Positions 54,676 through 64,000 of a stretch of 64,000 bases of DNA are shown piece after piece. Location of the stretch: NCBI RefSeq assembly GCF_020520425.1, contig NC_079492.1:140372361-140436360 (forward strand), given 5' to 3'. The stretch is from Spinacia oleracea (taxonomy: Eukaryota; Streptophyta; Magnoliopsida; Caryophyllales; Amaranthaceae). The notes beneath the pieces were generated by a model. That model ran no database searches and had not been told where the DNA came from. It saw nothing but the letters and a program-made list of their open reading frames with translations. Position numbers and translations under genes: made by a program. Position 1 is the stretch's first letter, and every line of letters begins with the position of its first letter.

Positions 54676-54770
54676 TCTATATATTATACTAAAAGAGAGG
54701 AAATCAATGTGGTGATGACAAATGTCACTTATTGATTGGCCTCTCTTATAGATATTAAAAAAGTTATAAA
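54676..54770 (+). mobile_element. Helitron 5'-end-like terminus
   Basis: After host A, the sequence TCTATATATTATACTAAAAG and the following inverted pair AGAGAGGAAATCAAT / ATTGATTGGCCTCTCT are characteristic of a widespread plant Helitron 5' end. Similar starts occur near 56466 and 56690 (ACTATACTAAAAGAGAGGCA). A matching CTAG hairpin 3' end was not found, so sizes are unknown. Confidence 0.55.
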
Positions 54771-57700
54771 AAAAAATCCTTGATTCTATAATAATTTTGT
54801 TAACTTTTGCCTCAAAAAATGTTTGATTCTCTTTTCCTCAAAATAAAACAAAGATTTCATTATATGGATAAGGAATATTTTAAAAAAAATTATATATCTT
54901 TTCTATATTTGGTAACAAATATAACCAATATAAGATTATCTTTTTATTAAAAATTAATCCATTATACGAAATACGTAGTAAGATTTTTATATAAAAAATT
55001 TAAGAGTAGTCTACTTATTTGTATTTCGTACTTACATAACTCGAAAACAAATAAATTAGAAAATCAATCAAGTATGAATAAGAGTGTATAAAAGAATTAC
55101 AATAGTACTCTATAATATTTTAACAACTAAATGCGATAATTATAACCGTCATTGATTGTACTATTTTATACGTAGTATATTTAGCAACTAAATTCGATAA
55201 TTCTCACCCCATTGATAGTAATATTTTACTAATTTAAAAAAAATTATGTACATAACTTATTTAAACATGAACAAAACTTGTGTAATCTAATCTATCTACT
55301 ACTTTACTACCTAATTCCTAAAATTTTTAAATGCAACTATTTGATTTTTACACTAGCTATTATATTCACACGTAAATACCTCTACTTTTTCTGTTTTTTG
55401 GTGATTATTAATACATTATGATGAACTTAGTCATGTACTCCGTAGCAATTTGTTGGATTTGTCTAAACACTTACATAATACTAACATTTTTTTTATAGTT
55501 TTTACTAATCGATAATTTAATATATTAATAGTTGAAGTTATTTACTAACAACTGTGAAAATAAAACTGGTTTACCCAAAAAATTCGACGAAAATCTACCC
55601 AAAAAACTTGACAAAAATCAACCTAAAAAACTCGACCAAAATCAACAACAAACAACCCAAAAATTCGTCAAAAGTTCGACAAAAATCAACCCTAAAAATT
55701 TGAAACATGAACACAAAAATAAATTAATACCCAATTGATCTCAATATCACGATTTTGAGGTTTTATAGGTCAAATTCGACCATAAAAACTCTAGATTTAG
55801 AATTTTCATGGTCGAATTTCACGATCTAAAGCCATAATACGTATTCTACAGCTTTTGCTGGAGGGTGGTGGCGGTGGCGGAGGTGTGGTGGTGGTAGCGG
55901 CGATCTAGAATTTCAGTGTTCTTGAAAGAAACGTGAGAGGAAGATGAAAAATATATGAATGTAGGAAGATGGAAAATGAAGAACATCTTGATGTTCTTGA
56001 GAGAAACAGAGAGAGAAAAGGGAGAGAGGAAGGAGGAGAGAGAGAGAAAAAAGTGAAGGAGGTCCGAAAATGAAAAGAGAGAGATGAAGAGAAGGGCCGG
56101 TTGAAAAGAAGAGAGAGATGAAGATAAGGACGGGTGAATTGGGAAGAGGAAATGAATAAAATAAGGAAAGTGGTAAAATTAATGGTGAAATAAGGGTAAA
56201 ATCTTAGGGTTTTTTGGTAAATAGTGGAGAATCTTAGGGTAATTTGGTAAAAAAAAACACAATGGCCAAAAATAGTAAAGATTCAGTAGGGGAACAACAA
56301 AAAGAATTGCCCAAAAAGGAAACGGGAACAACAGAAAGGAATGGAGGGAGTAGTAAAAAGAAAAATGATGCGCGACTACGTACTCCTTTCTACTTAAAAA
56401 CGTCCCTCCAAATATTTTAGGTTAAGCAATTGACTTATATTTTAGTCGATTTTTAACAAACATATGTATACGGAGTACTATACAAAAAGAGAGGCAATTT
56501 GATATGGAGCTAACAAATACCACTCTGATTTGCCTCTTTTATAATATTGGTAACTAACCTATGAAATAATAATTAATATATTTTGTATATATTTTACCTA
56601 AAATCTTCTAATTATTTATAGTAATAATCGATTATACTACGAATTACTTATTTACCCATGTTAATAAATTTCTAATTTAAATCTATGTACTCCTTACTAT
56701 ACTAAAAGAGAGGCAAATCGATGTAGAGATGACAAATGTCTCTCTCTGATTTGTCTCTCTTATAACATAAATAATGACTAATTGTAAGTACTATCAAGTT
56801 TCATTTAGAAATTATGTCATATACTGAGTACGGATATGTTCGAACGTTCCTTTGTTCGATTAATTATTATTTGTACCAAAGAAAACTATTTGCATACAAT
56901 TCCTAATAACTGATATAGAGAATCTTATAATAGTTTAACTTGGACTATCAATTATATTATTATAATACTATCAACTTTTTAAGAATTTGTGTCATATAAT
57001 GAATACGGATATGCACAACAAAAGTTACTATTGATTTAATGTATTTAATAAGGTCGTCTCAAACATTTTGCATGCCCTTTGTTAACTAACAAAATGAGCC
57101 CTCTAGCCATATACTTTCTTTCGTACGAAGCATATACTTAATCTTAAATATCAAAAATAACATTTGCCACATTCTCATTATCGTAATATTTTATACGGAG
57201 CACGAATAATAATTTTTTCGCTCATATTATTGAAGTCTTAAGAGCATGTTGATTGGAATTTTGACTAATATATCGTAATCAACTATATACAAAGCCATAA
57301 GATCTATATGATTAATTTTCTTTATTATTAATATGTTTGCAATAAAAAATTATTTTTTATAAACTAATGTAACATATTGAAATATCACTATAAAATTTTG
57401 TGCAAAATATAATTTTATGTAAATGGTGAATCACACTTGATGATGGGCGAGTTTGGATTTTAAATTGGTCTGACGACAAAGTTAAACGTAGATGATTGAC
57501 TAATGTTGACTAACAAAAAGAGATTTTTGGTGGATGGGTATAAGGATAACATGTACCCACCTTGGTGATGGGGCGAGTTTGAATTGATCGGATTTGAGAA
57601 CACTCACGCAATCCTAATTATGTATGTCACTTTTAAATATATTTTTTAAAATATTATAGCTAATTATAATACAATCAATTTTGATAGTTCATAATAAATT

Positions 57701-58370
57701 TATGTCAATATATTTAAAATTTAGTTTAAAGAAAAATTGGATTATTTTATAAAATATAGTGATGTCAGATTGTCAGTGGGGCAGGTTTTTTGGGAGATCC
57801 CCCTGTGCATCCTCCCCAAGTGGGCCGCAATGGAGGAAAGTTTATTGGGTGATGGGGTTAAAAAATGTAATCGTCGCGGGTGAAGGGGTGTTGATGGATT
57901 TTAGATTGTACTTGCCCGAGTCGCTAATCCTTCATCTGATTGATTATGAATATATATAAAAAAATACTATTAACTTACATATTATAATGTTTTGTTTATT
58001 TAGTCAATAACTCTAACCAGACAAACGGATTTTCAGAGGCTCTACAATAGAGTTTTAAAATTCAAAACTCTCTTACCAAAAGGTGTTGAAGAGGGAATGC
58101 ATTTTATTTTGTATCTCTCGAGATGGGGGTTAGGAGAGGTGGGTAGTGTTCCTATCGTGGATGGAGGGGATAAAGATGAGAATTGTAGGTGAGTGCGGGT
58201 GTGCAAGCCCTATTCCGTCTCAAAGTCATCTCTAACTCAATAAAGTAAATGGTCTAGATAGGTGTTAAGTGATCAGGTAATGAGGTAGACGGGGGTACGT
58301 AGCGAGTATTAAGTTGGTATTAGTGTATTACTATCGAAGTGAAGGGCGGGTGAGATAATTTTATGTTTGA
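54771..58370. other. Gene-free AT-rich transposon graveyard
   Basis: No protein-like frame. Contains Helitron-like 5' ends (56466, 56690), a purine-rich stretch of GAGAGA and AAGAAG (55930-56180) that ends in a lone Stowaway-like end GGAATGGAGGGAGTA (56340), and, at 57430-57950, repeated GATGGGGCGAGTTT and GGTGATGGGG blocks of an unclassified element. Confidence 0.5.
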
Positions 58371-58770
58371 CCACCGAAACACCCACACACCAACGCATCA
58401 ACCGCCCACACACCAACACAACAACCACCGAAACTCCCGTCGAAACTGAACAACACCACAAACAGAACGATCGAATCAAAAGAACCACCGCAACCGAACG
58501 AACAACAGCACCGTATTAATTCAAACTGAAAAATCCAACTGCACTAGAATTTACCACGAATAGCGCCCGTAACCGCCTGAGAAACCACCCGAAACTGCAC
58601 CAAAACTGCACCCGTAACCGCCTGAGAAACCACCCGAAACCGCACCTAAAGCACCCTGAAACCGCCGTCTAACCTTCACCTAAAGAATCGTCGTCGGAAT
58701 AGCCTTGTATGTCGCCGGAATATTGACGTGGAGCCCCTAATCGCCCATAATACGAAACCTAATCGCCCCT
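58371..58770. repeat. C/A-rich repetitive block
   Basis: Unlike its surroundings, rich in ACCACC and CCACACACCAAC. It contains a tandem duplication of about 45 bp (CCCGTAACCGCCTGAGAAAC.., twice at 58567-58650). No frame gives a recognisable protein. Confidence 0.6.
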
Positions 58771-58780
58771 GTTGAGAGCA

Positions 58781-58826
<46 letters not shown>

Positions 58827-59888
58827 GGTATATGTTTATATCATTGTTATTATATTTAATATTTTATTACTATTATGCCTTTAATAAAATATAATGTTGT
58901 TGTCGGTGCAATTAAAATCTATTATTTAAGGCATAAAACAACACTAACAAAATATTCAAATTGATCATGTCCAAATTAAAACCATTAAGTCCAGATCAGA
59001 AACGATATGATCAGGTCATATCCATATCAGAATTATTTTTTATAGATCAGAACCATTATATATACAGACTATAACTGATAGGATAAGATAATATCCAGAT
59101 CATAACTGATCTGTACAGATCATGTCCAGATCTGCAAAGATCTTTTCTACATCAGAACCGATCCTTACATAACCAATATGTTCAGATCATAATCGATATG
59201 TCCAAATTATAACTGGTATAGATATCGACTCCATACAGATTATGTTCAGATCAGAACTAATCTGTACAGATCATGTCCAAATCAGAACTAATCAGTACAG
59301 ATCATGTCAAGATCAGAACTGATCTGTACAGATCATGTCTATATTAGAACTGATCTGTACAGATCATGTCCTGATCAAAACTGATTTGTACTGATCATGT
59401 CTAGATCAGAACTGAATTGTACATATCATGTCCATATTAGAACTGATCTGTACAGATCATGTCCAGATCATGTCCAGATCATAACTAATCTGTACAGATC
59501 ATGTCGAGATTAGAACTGATCATGTCTAGATCATAACTGATCTGTACAAATCATGTCTAGATCAGAACCAATCTGTACATATCATATCCAGATAAGAACT
59601 TATATGTCTAGATCATAACCGATCTATCTAGATCATGTATAGGACTATCTAATATAAGGAATAGTTAAATCATGAGCAAAGTCAAATAAATAATAACAAT
59701 ATTATAAATTTGTGTACCATTTATTTTACACGTAAGTCGTTTAATATTAATAAATGTAGATTTTTGTTTAAATTTAATTCTGAATAATCAGATCAGATCA
59801 GATCAGACCAGACCAGATCAGATCAGAAAAAATAAGATCAGATCAGATCTGATTAGATCAGGAGAAATAAGGTGAACTAAACAAGGCC
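58771..59888. mobile_element. Second Harbinger-like minisatellite element, left end degraded
   Basis: In inverse orientation to 4902-6354: ATT microsatellite first (58783-58826), then the TTATGCCTTTAATA.. linker, then about 22 units of the 31-bp repeat (AGATCATGTCCAGATCAGAA), short GATCAGATCAGACCAG arrays and the right end AAGGTGAACTAAACAAGGCC followed by TAA. The left inverted end is missing or altered. Confidence 0.7.
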
Positions 59889-60108
59889 TAAGTAGACTAA
59901 AAAAAATGGTGGACGAAATTACGAATCGTATATTATTTGCGTTAGCAACGAAAACTTAATCAGGTAGTATAGCAGTAGGATAATGTAGACCAGATCACGG
60001 GCCGTGCCACTGCCAGTCTTTGGCCTAAAGGAGGTTGGGATGATATCAAGTCGGGCTGCCAGCCCATCATTTCGGGCCGAGTTGTGTCAAACCACTTTAT
60101 TAAGCCCA
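59889..60108. other. GC-rich GGGCC-motif repeat fragment
   Basis: Contains CACGGGCCGTGCC and TTCGGGCCGAG motifs and no gene. Similar motifs (GGTCGGGCCC, ATCGGGCC) recur at 60710-60795, beyond the Helitron, so the Helitron may have split one element. Confidence 0.4.
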
Positions 60109-60558
60109 CTAGATTAGATCCCGTGCACGCACGAATTTTGATACTTTTTTTCACAAAATATTTAACTAAATATCTCCCTAACTACTGCATAGGTATAACA
60201 TTTTTAACATACTCGTTTAAATTTATTCATCTAATATGCATATTTAAAATGCTAATATGACAATTTGACAGAAATATTGAGTGATATATTTTCCATTATT
60301 AATATAGCGATTTGACTAAAATATTACCAATTTAGAATAATTATTATTACGTCGTATGTATTATTGCCATAATTTATAAACTAAAATTTGTTTTCATACA
60401 TAAATAAGGAGTAGTTTATAAAAATAGGTAGAGAATAAAAGTAAAATAAAACAGATACATTTTTTTTGGGAAAATGGTTTTTGGCGGGAAAAAATCGCAC
60501 CAGGAATTGACACGTGTCATTCTTGATGTCTCTTTTAATACTAGTAAATAGTAATAGA
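60109..60558 (-). mobile_element. Non-autonomous Helitron
   Basis: Minus strand: host A, then TCTATTACTATTTACTAGTA at the 5' end; an ACACGTGTC motif follows, as in the 4178 Helitron; the 3' end has GTGCGTGCACGGGATCTAAT and CTAG before host T. About 450 bp, no gene. Confidence 0.72.
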
Positions 60559-61237
60559 TACCTGTTTTCTGCCAAAAGGAGCGGGTTATAGGCCTTCAGC
60601 TCATGTAATATTTTGTAACAGCATACCCCGGGGTGATCATCACCACCTGCACCTCACATCTATAATACCAGTTATGGGTTGCCCAGAACTCAGCCCAAAA
60701 ATATTTAAACCTGGGTCGGGCCCATGAATCGGGCCTAAAATTCTGCTCAGATCCCGCTATATATCAGGCCAGGCGGCAGGACGGGCTTAAGATGATCCGA
60801 TATAGGATATTGTAAATTTGTAATAAACAGTGTTGATATTAGCAAACAGCACTACTAGTTTTACTGCAGTTATAATGAATTTGGTAATGCTATGAAGTAT
60901 TTTGGTCTGTCACTGTGTTATTTTGGGCGTGCTATGTGATTTATGGTGGTTCCAACCAAATATAAAAAATAAAAAGATAAACTAATGAGAAAACACAATT
61001 GACATGAGAATCTCTTTGCAGGTGTAACCAAGATATTAAAAAAGACAAATCTGCAAGTTTGGTGAAACTTAATTCTCTCCTAATCTTAGATCATTCTTTT
61101 CGGTTTTTACCAGTTTCATATTGCTTAATTTAACCCATAATTTCCTGTACTTAAACCCCCCAACATTAAACTTCTCCAGATCACCCCATTTTACTTTTGT
61201 TTCTAATACCTCTATTAGCAGTTTCATAATCAACTGC
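60559..61237 (+). promoter_or_regulatory. Spacer and promoter of the AHL gene
   Basis: 60640-60800 carries GGGCC-motif repeat DNA. The part after about 60830 is the likely AHL promoter and 5'UTR. No frame of note; the reading frame of the AHL protein is open up to 61121 but without an upstream ATG. Confidence 0.4.
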
Positions 61238-62044
61238 ATGGCAGGGAGCATAGACATGACTACTGTACACTCGGTCGAATCGAACGGCATCAAAGACCAA
61301 ACCCACCAGAAACCGGGAATCGATTCAAGAGGACTCCTCATCTCTTCCAAGGTACCAAAAGTGATGCCTCTAACAGCTGCTTCAGCTGATGGAGAGCCCA
61401 TCCGAAGGCCTCGTGGAAGGCCCGCTGGGTCCAAGAACAAGCCCAAACCGCCAATCATCATCACGAGGGAAAGCCCGAATACACTTTGTGCGCACGCCAT
61501 GGAGGTAAGCTCGGGTTGTGATGTCAATGAAAGCTTGATCACCTTTGCTAGAAAGAAGCAGAAAGGAGTGTGCATACTAAGTGGTACAGGGTATGTAACC
61601 AATGTTACTCTTAGGCACCCTTCTTCACAGGGCCCTAATGCCATTGTAACTCTCCATGGTCGATTTGAGATTCTCTCTCTCCTAGGATCCATACTTCCAC
61701 CGCCAGTTGCACCGCCAGGGCTCACGGGTCTTACAGTTTACTTGGCGGGACCACAGGGGCAGGTCGTAGGTGGGGGAGTGGTGGGTGCCCTCGTTGCCTC
61801 CGGTCCTGTGGTTATTATGGCTGCTACTTTTATGAACGCGTCTTTTGATCGTTTACCTATTTGCGAGGAGGAGAATGAAGTTGCAGCTCAAAATCAATGT
61901 TACCAGAATAATCGCCGCCATCACTACCAGCATATTGATGTCTCTGATGTATGTGGTGCTCCCCAGAATTATATGAGCAATGGCAGGGCATTGCCTCCTG
62001 AAGTTTACTCCTGGGCTTCTGGTAGATCACTGGCAAAGACCTGA
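61238..62044 (+). CDS. AHL: AT-hook motif nuclear-localised (AHL) protein, intronless
   Basis: 268 residues from the first in-frame ATG ([10 protein letters not shown]). A single AT-hook with type-I extension [17 protein letters not shown] (about 56-72), then the PPC/DUF296 domain (about 82-215) including [48 protein letters not shown] and [12 protein letters not shown]. AHLs bind AT-rich DNA minor grooves and matrix regions and form trimers that recruit TCP-type factors; the GRFEIL core is the conserved interaction motif. A single type-I hook and no introns fit clade A (AHL15-29). The sequence is closest in feel to the AHL16/19/20 types. The C-terminal tail is short, His/Asn-rich and less conserved. 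Confidence 0.93.
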   Translation: MAGSIDMTTVHSVESNGIKDQTHQKPGIDSRGLLISSKVPKVMPLTAASADGEPIRRPRGRPAGSKNKPKPPIIITRESPNTLCAHAMEVSSGCDVNESLITFARKKQKGVCILSGTGYVTNVTLRHPSSQGPNAIVTLHGRFEILSLLGSILPPPVAPPGLTGLTVYLAGPQGQVVGGGVVGALVASGPVVIMAATFMNASFDRLPICEEENEVAAQNQCYQNNRRHHYQHIDVSDVCGAPQNYMSNGRALPPEVYSWASGRSLAKT

Positions 62045-62587
62045 AGCAGGGCATTAAGGACTTTTACTATTACTTCTAACAATCTCGCCTTACTAGGAAT
62101 AGTCTCTCCCAAGTAGTTAATCCTTCTGAGAAGTTCACATATTTAACAAATTTAGAAATGGCATAAACAAAGCAAGTTATAGACAGTCACAGACATGAGA
62201 CATCGTATTATCGAATTTATATTTCACATTCAAACTAGGATTGGAAATTCTATGTAGGAAGCTATGAGAATGTGAATACTGTCAAATCTTTCATTCAGCT
62301 ATTTCAAGCTTTGTTGCAGTTAATCAAATGATATCAGCACATTTACATAACGAAAGGTTTCGAGTTCTTAATGAAGCAGATTGCCTTGTATGGCATAGAC
62401 AATTAAAGTAATAAACTTGTATATTGAACATAATCCACATACATAAAAGAGTAACAAAAGGTTGTCCAATGTAGACCACCTCTAGTTTCTATTTTTGGTC
62501 CTAATAATATACACAAAAGGAAAAGAAACCAATATCATTACCAACAAAATATAGATAATAACATACTGTACAATTTTTTTGAGTGTG
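62045..62587. other. Convergent spacer between AHL and PYRP2
   Basis: Should contain both 3'UTRs. AT-rich, no further gene seen. Confidence 0.5.
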
Positions 62588-63739
62588 TTACCAGAAGATA
62601 TCATCCACTCCTGTTGGCCTGGACGACCTGTCTTCCTCGATTTCTTCCTCCATCTCCAACTCCGGTTCTTGAAATTCAGGCGATTCTACAGCAGCAAGAT
62701 TCTTTAGATCCACAACTGAAAGCTCGTCTAAATGCCTGACAACCATATCTGCAGCACCAAGCTCATAGACGGGATGCTTGCTAGCAACAGCCACACACTT
62801 CATCCGGGCATCATGTGCTGCTTCCACAGTCTGGTTCGAGTTCCCAAACACAATGCACCTCTCCGGTATAAATTTCAGAAGTTGTGCCGCGTATATGAAC
62901 ATCTCGGGATCAGGCTTACCCCTGTGAACATCCTCAGCAGCAACAATCACACTGAACACCCCTTCAATCCCAATATCCCCAATTGCAGCCTCCAAAGTTT
63001 TTCTAGGGCGAGTAGAAACAAGTGCCATGGGAATTTTATATGTCATGAGTATATCCACAAATTCCCTAGACCCTGATCTCAAACTATAAATACCACCTTG
63101 TAATCTCTGATATATCTCCTCTTTCCTCAAACCCAACCTTCGAAGCTCACCTGGATCTCTAGACCAGCACAGGACTTCAGAAATCGCTTGTTCGTTTTTC
63201 ATCCCTTCTACCCTTTTAAGTAGGAAAGTCGGTGGAGGTGTCTTTCCTTCTTCTTGAGAAAGAGTTAACCAAGCTTGCTTCTCAAGATCAGGATTATCAT
63301 CAATTATAACACCTTCCCACTCAAATATAGCACCTAGCCAACCACAACCCATCCTTTCAAGCCGAAGCAAAGGGTTATGCAAAGATGGATTATCAGCCTT
63401 GTTATTTGGAGGCCAAACGCCCGGTATTGAATCAGTGTCAGAATCAATGTTATAGTTCCAAGTTCGTGGTATTTGTTCCTCTTCTTTAAAGGCGTAAGCC
63501 TCTTGTGTCAATTCCACTGCAAGAGCTACAATAGAACCCCTTGATCTCATAACTACCCTCTCAACTCTCTTCTTGTGTAAACATTGATTCAGAGCCATCT
63601 TTCCCCCTATTAACCTTGCCACCGGGAACCGGCAACTCCCCGTAGATTTTTTCCTGTAACTAGCATCCCCCGGACCTCGGCCACCGTATAGCGGCCGGTA
63701 GCCTACAAGAGATGTAGTTGCAATTGCCTCAACCATCAT
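62588..63739 (-). CDS. PYRP2: HAD phosphatase, 5-amino-6-(5-phospho-D-ribitylamino)uracil phosphatase type
   Basis: 383 residues in one exon. The frame extends 6 nt further upstream only with non-ATG codons, so the ATG ATG pair (MMVEAIATTS) is taken as the start. Resembles Arabidopsis At4g11570 (PyrP2), which removes phosphate from the riboflavin precursor in plastids. N-terminal 70 residues are basic and Ser/Arg-rich, a likely transit peptide. HAD domain from about 135: motif I reads AIFEWEGVIIDDN, motif II MALVSTRPRKTL, motif III EDVHRGKPDPEMF (Lys), motif IV CIVFGNSNQTVEAAHDA; GMKNEQAISEVLCWSRDP lies in the cap. The usual DxD of motif I is ExE and the motif IV acid pair is GN. The tail is acidic (EPELEMEEEIEED). 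Confidence 0.9.
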   Translation of the reverse strand: MMVEAIATTSLVGYRPLYGGRGPGDASYRKKSTGSCRFPVARLIGGKMALNQCLHKKRVERVVMRSRGSIVALAVELTQEAYAFKEEEQIPRTWNYNIDSDTDSIPGVWPPNNKADNPSLHNPLLRLERMGCGWLGAIFEWEGVIIDDNPDLEKQAWLTLSQEEGKTPPPTFLLKRVEGMKNEQAISEVLCWSRDPGELRRLGLRKEEIYQRLQGGIYSLRSGSREFVDILMTYKIPMALVSTRPRKTLEAAIGDIGIEGVFSVIVAAEDVHRGKPDPEMFIYAAQLLKFIPERCIVFGNSNQTVEAAHDARMKCVAVASKHPVYELGAADMVVRHLDELSVVDLKNLAAVESPEFQEPELEMEEEIEEDRSSRPTGVDDIFW

Positions 63740-64000
63740 CACCAATCAATTACTTAATTAATCGAATTTACTAATCACTAATTCCCCTCTTCTCTCTTTC
63801 CCTTATTAAACCAATCTAGGTAATAGTTATTCACCAAAATAAGCTCAATTTCACCAGGCTGATTTTGATTATTGACCGATAAACCTAAACAATTTATCAA
63901 GTTCAACCAAATTTATGAAGCTCAACAAATCAAAGCTCTAAATTATAGTAAATAAAATCAAACACCCACAAAACCCATTAACCTAATTAATCTAAAAAAC
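63740..64000 (-). promoter_or_regulatory. PYRP2 5'UTR and promoter
   Basis: AT-rich sequence upstream of the start codon, with a CT-rich block on + (CCCCTCTTCTCTCTTTCCC at 63784). No other gene visible to the window edge. Confidence 0.4.

Noticed and set aside
57759-57959. Frame with SPSGPQWRKVYWVMG
   Set aside because: It falls in a repeated GATGGGG-type element and is short; no family resemblance.
61069-61725. 218-codon minus-strand frame opposite the AHL gene
   Set aside because: Antisense shadow of the GC-richer AHL coding region; no family resemblance.

Overview
This is a plant nuclear window, almost certainly a eudicot and probably Caryophyllales/Amaranthaceae (spinach- or beet-like). 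That guess rests on AT-rich intergenic DNA, GT-AG introns, plant-only gene families and many Stowaway-type 'tacggagta / ctccctccg' ends. It is an inference, not a measured placement. No viral or bacterial operon, CRISPR array, rRNA or tRNA gene was seen.

Host genes in order: (1) the 5' end of a KDM5/JMJ17-like histone demethylase (minus strand, cut by the left edge; coding 1369-2708). (2) A complete ten-exon brassinosteroid-signalling kinase (BSK7/8-like pseudokinase with C-terminal TPRs; plus, coding 18400-26091). (3) A complete three-exon beta-tubulin (minus, 27408-29473). (4) The 3' exon of an F-box/LRR-type gene (minus, 35988-36713). (5) A complete fifteen-exon plastid glutamate-cysteine ligase GSH1 (minus, 41608-51435, with a 5'UTR intron). 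(6) An intronless AT-hook AHL protein (plus, 61238-62044). (7) A HAD-family phosphatase of the PYRP2 type from riboflavin synthesis (minus, 62588-63739). Broken host-gene pieces are a phenylalanyl-tRNA synthetase alpha fragment (31984-33090), an alkaline ceramidase fragment (54010-54280) and several exon-like pieces inside a CACTA transposon. The genes do not form a pathway cluster.

Most of the rest is transposon-derived. 3.5-15 kb is a nest: a short Helitron (6843-12720) split by an opposite-strand Helitron, a hAT-type element and a 4.35-kb CACTA element that carries gene fragments and landed 5 bp before the outer Helitron's end. A Harbinger-like element (4902-6354) is filled with a 31-bp minisatellite and has a relative at 58.77-59.89 kb. 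Three near-full copies of a 327-bp Mutator-like MITE, two of them with 9-bp target duplications, lie at 3.6, 29.8 and 37.7 kb. Further defined elements are a 1.1-kb hAT-like element (38204-39309), a long-TIR MULE (39488-40040), three Stowaway MITEs (40285, 43072, 47683) and a third Helitron (60109-60558).

The strongest unusual observations are the resolved insertion order of the 7-13 kb nest, the Stowaway MITE sitting exactly on a GSH1 splice donor, and the palindrome-rich minisatellite shared by two distant elements. I found no coherent new multi-gene system.
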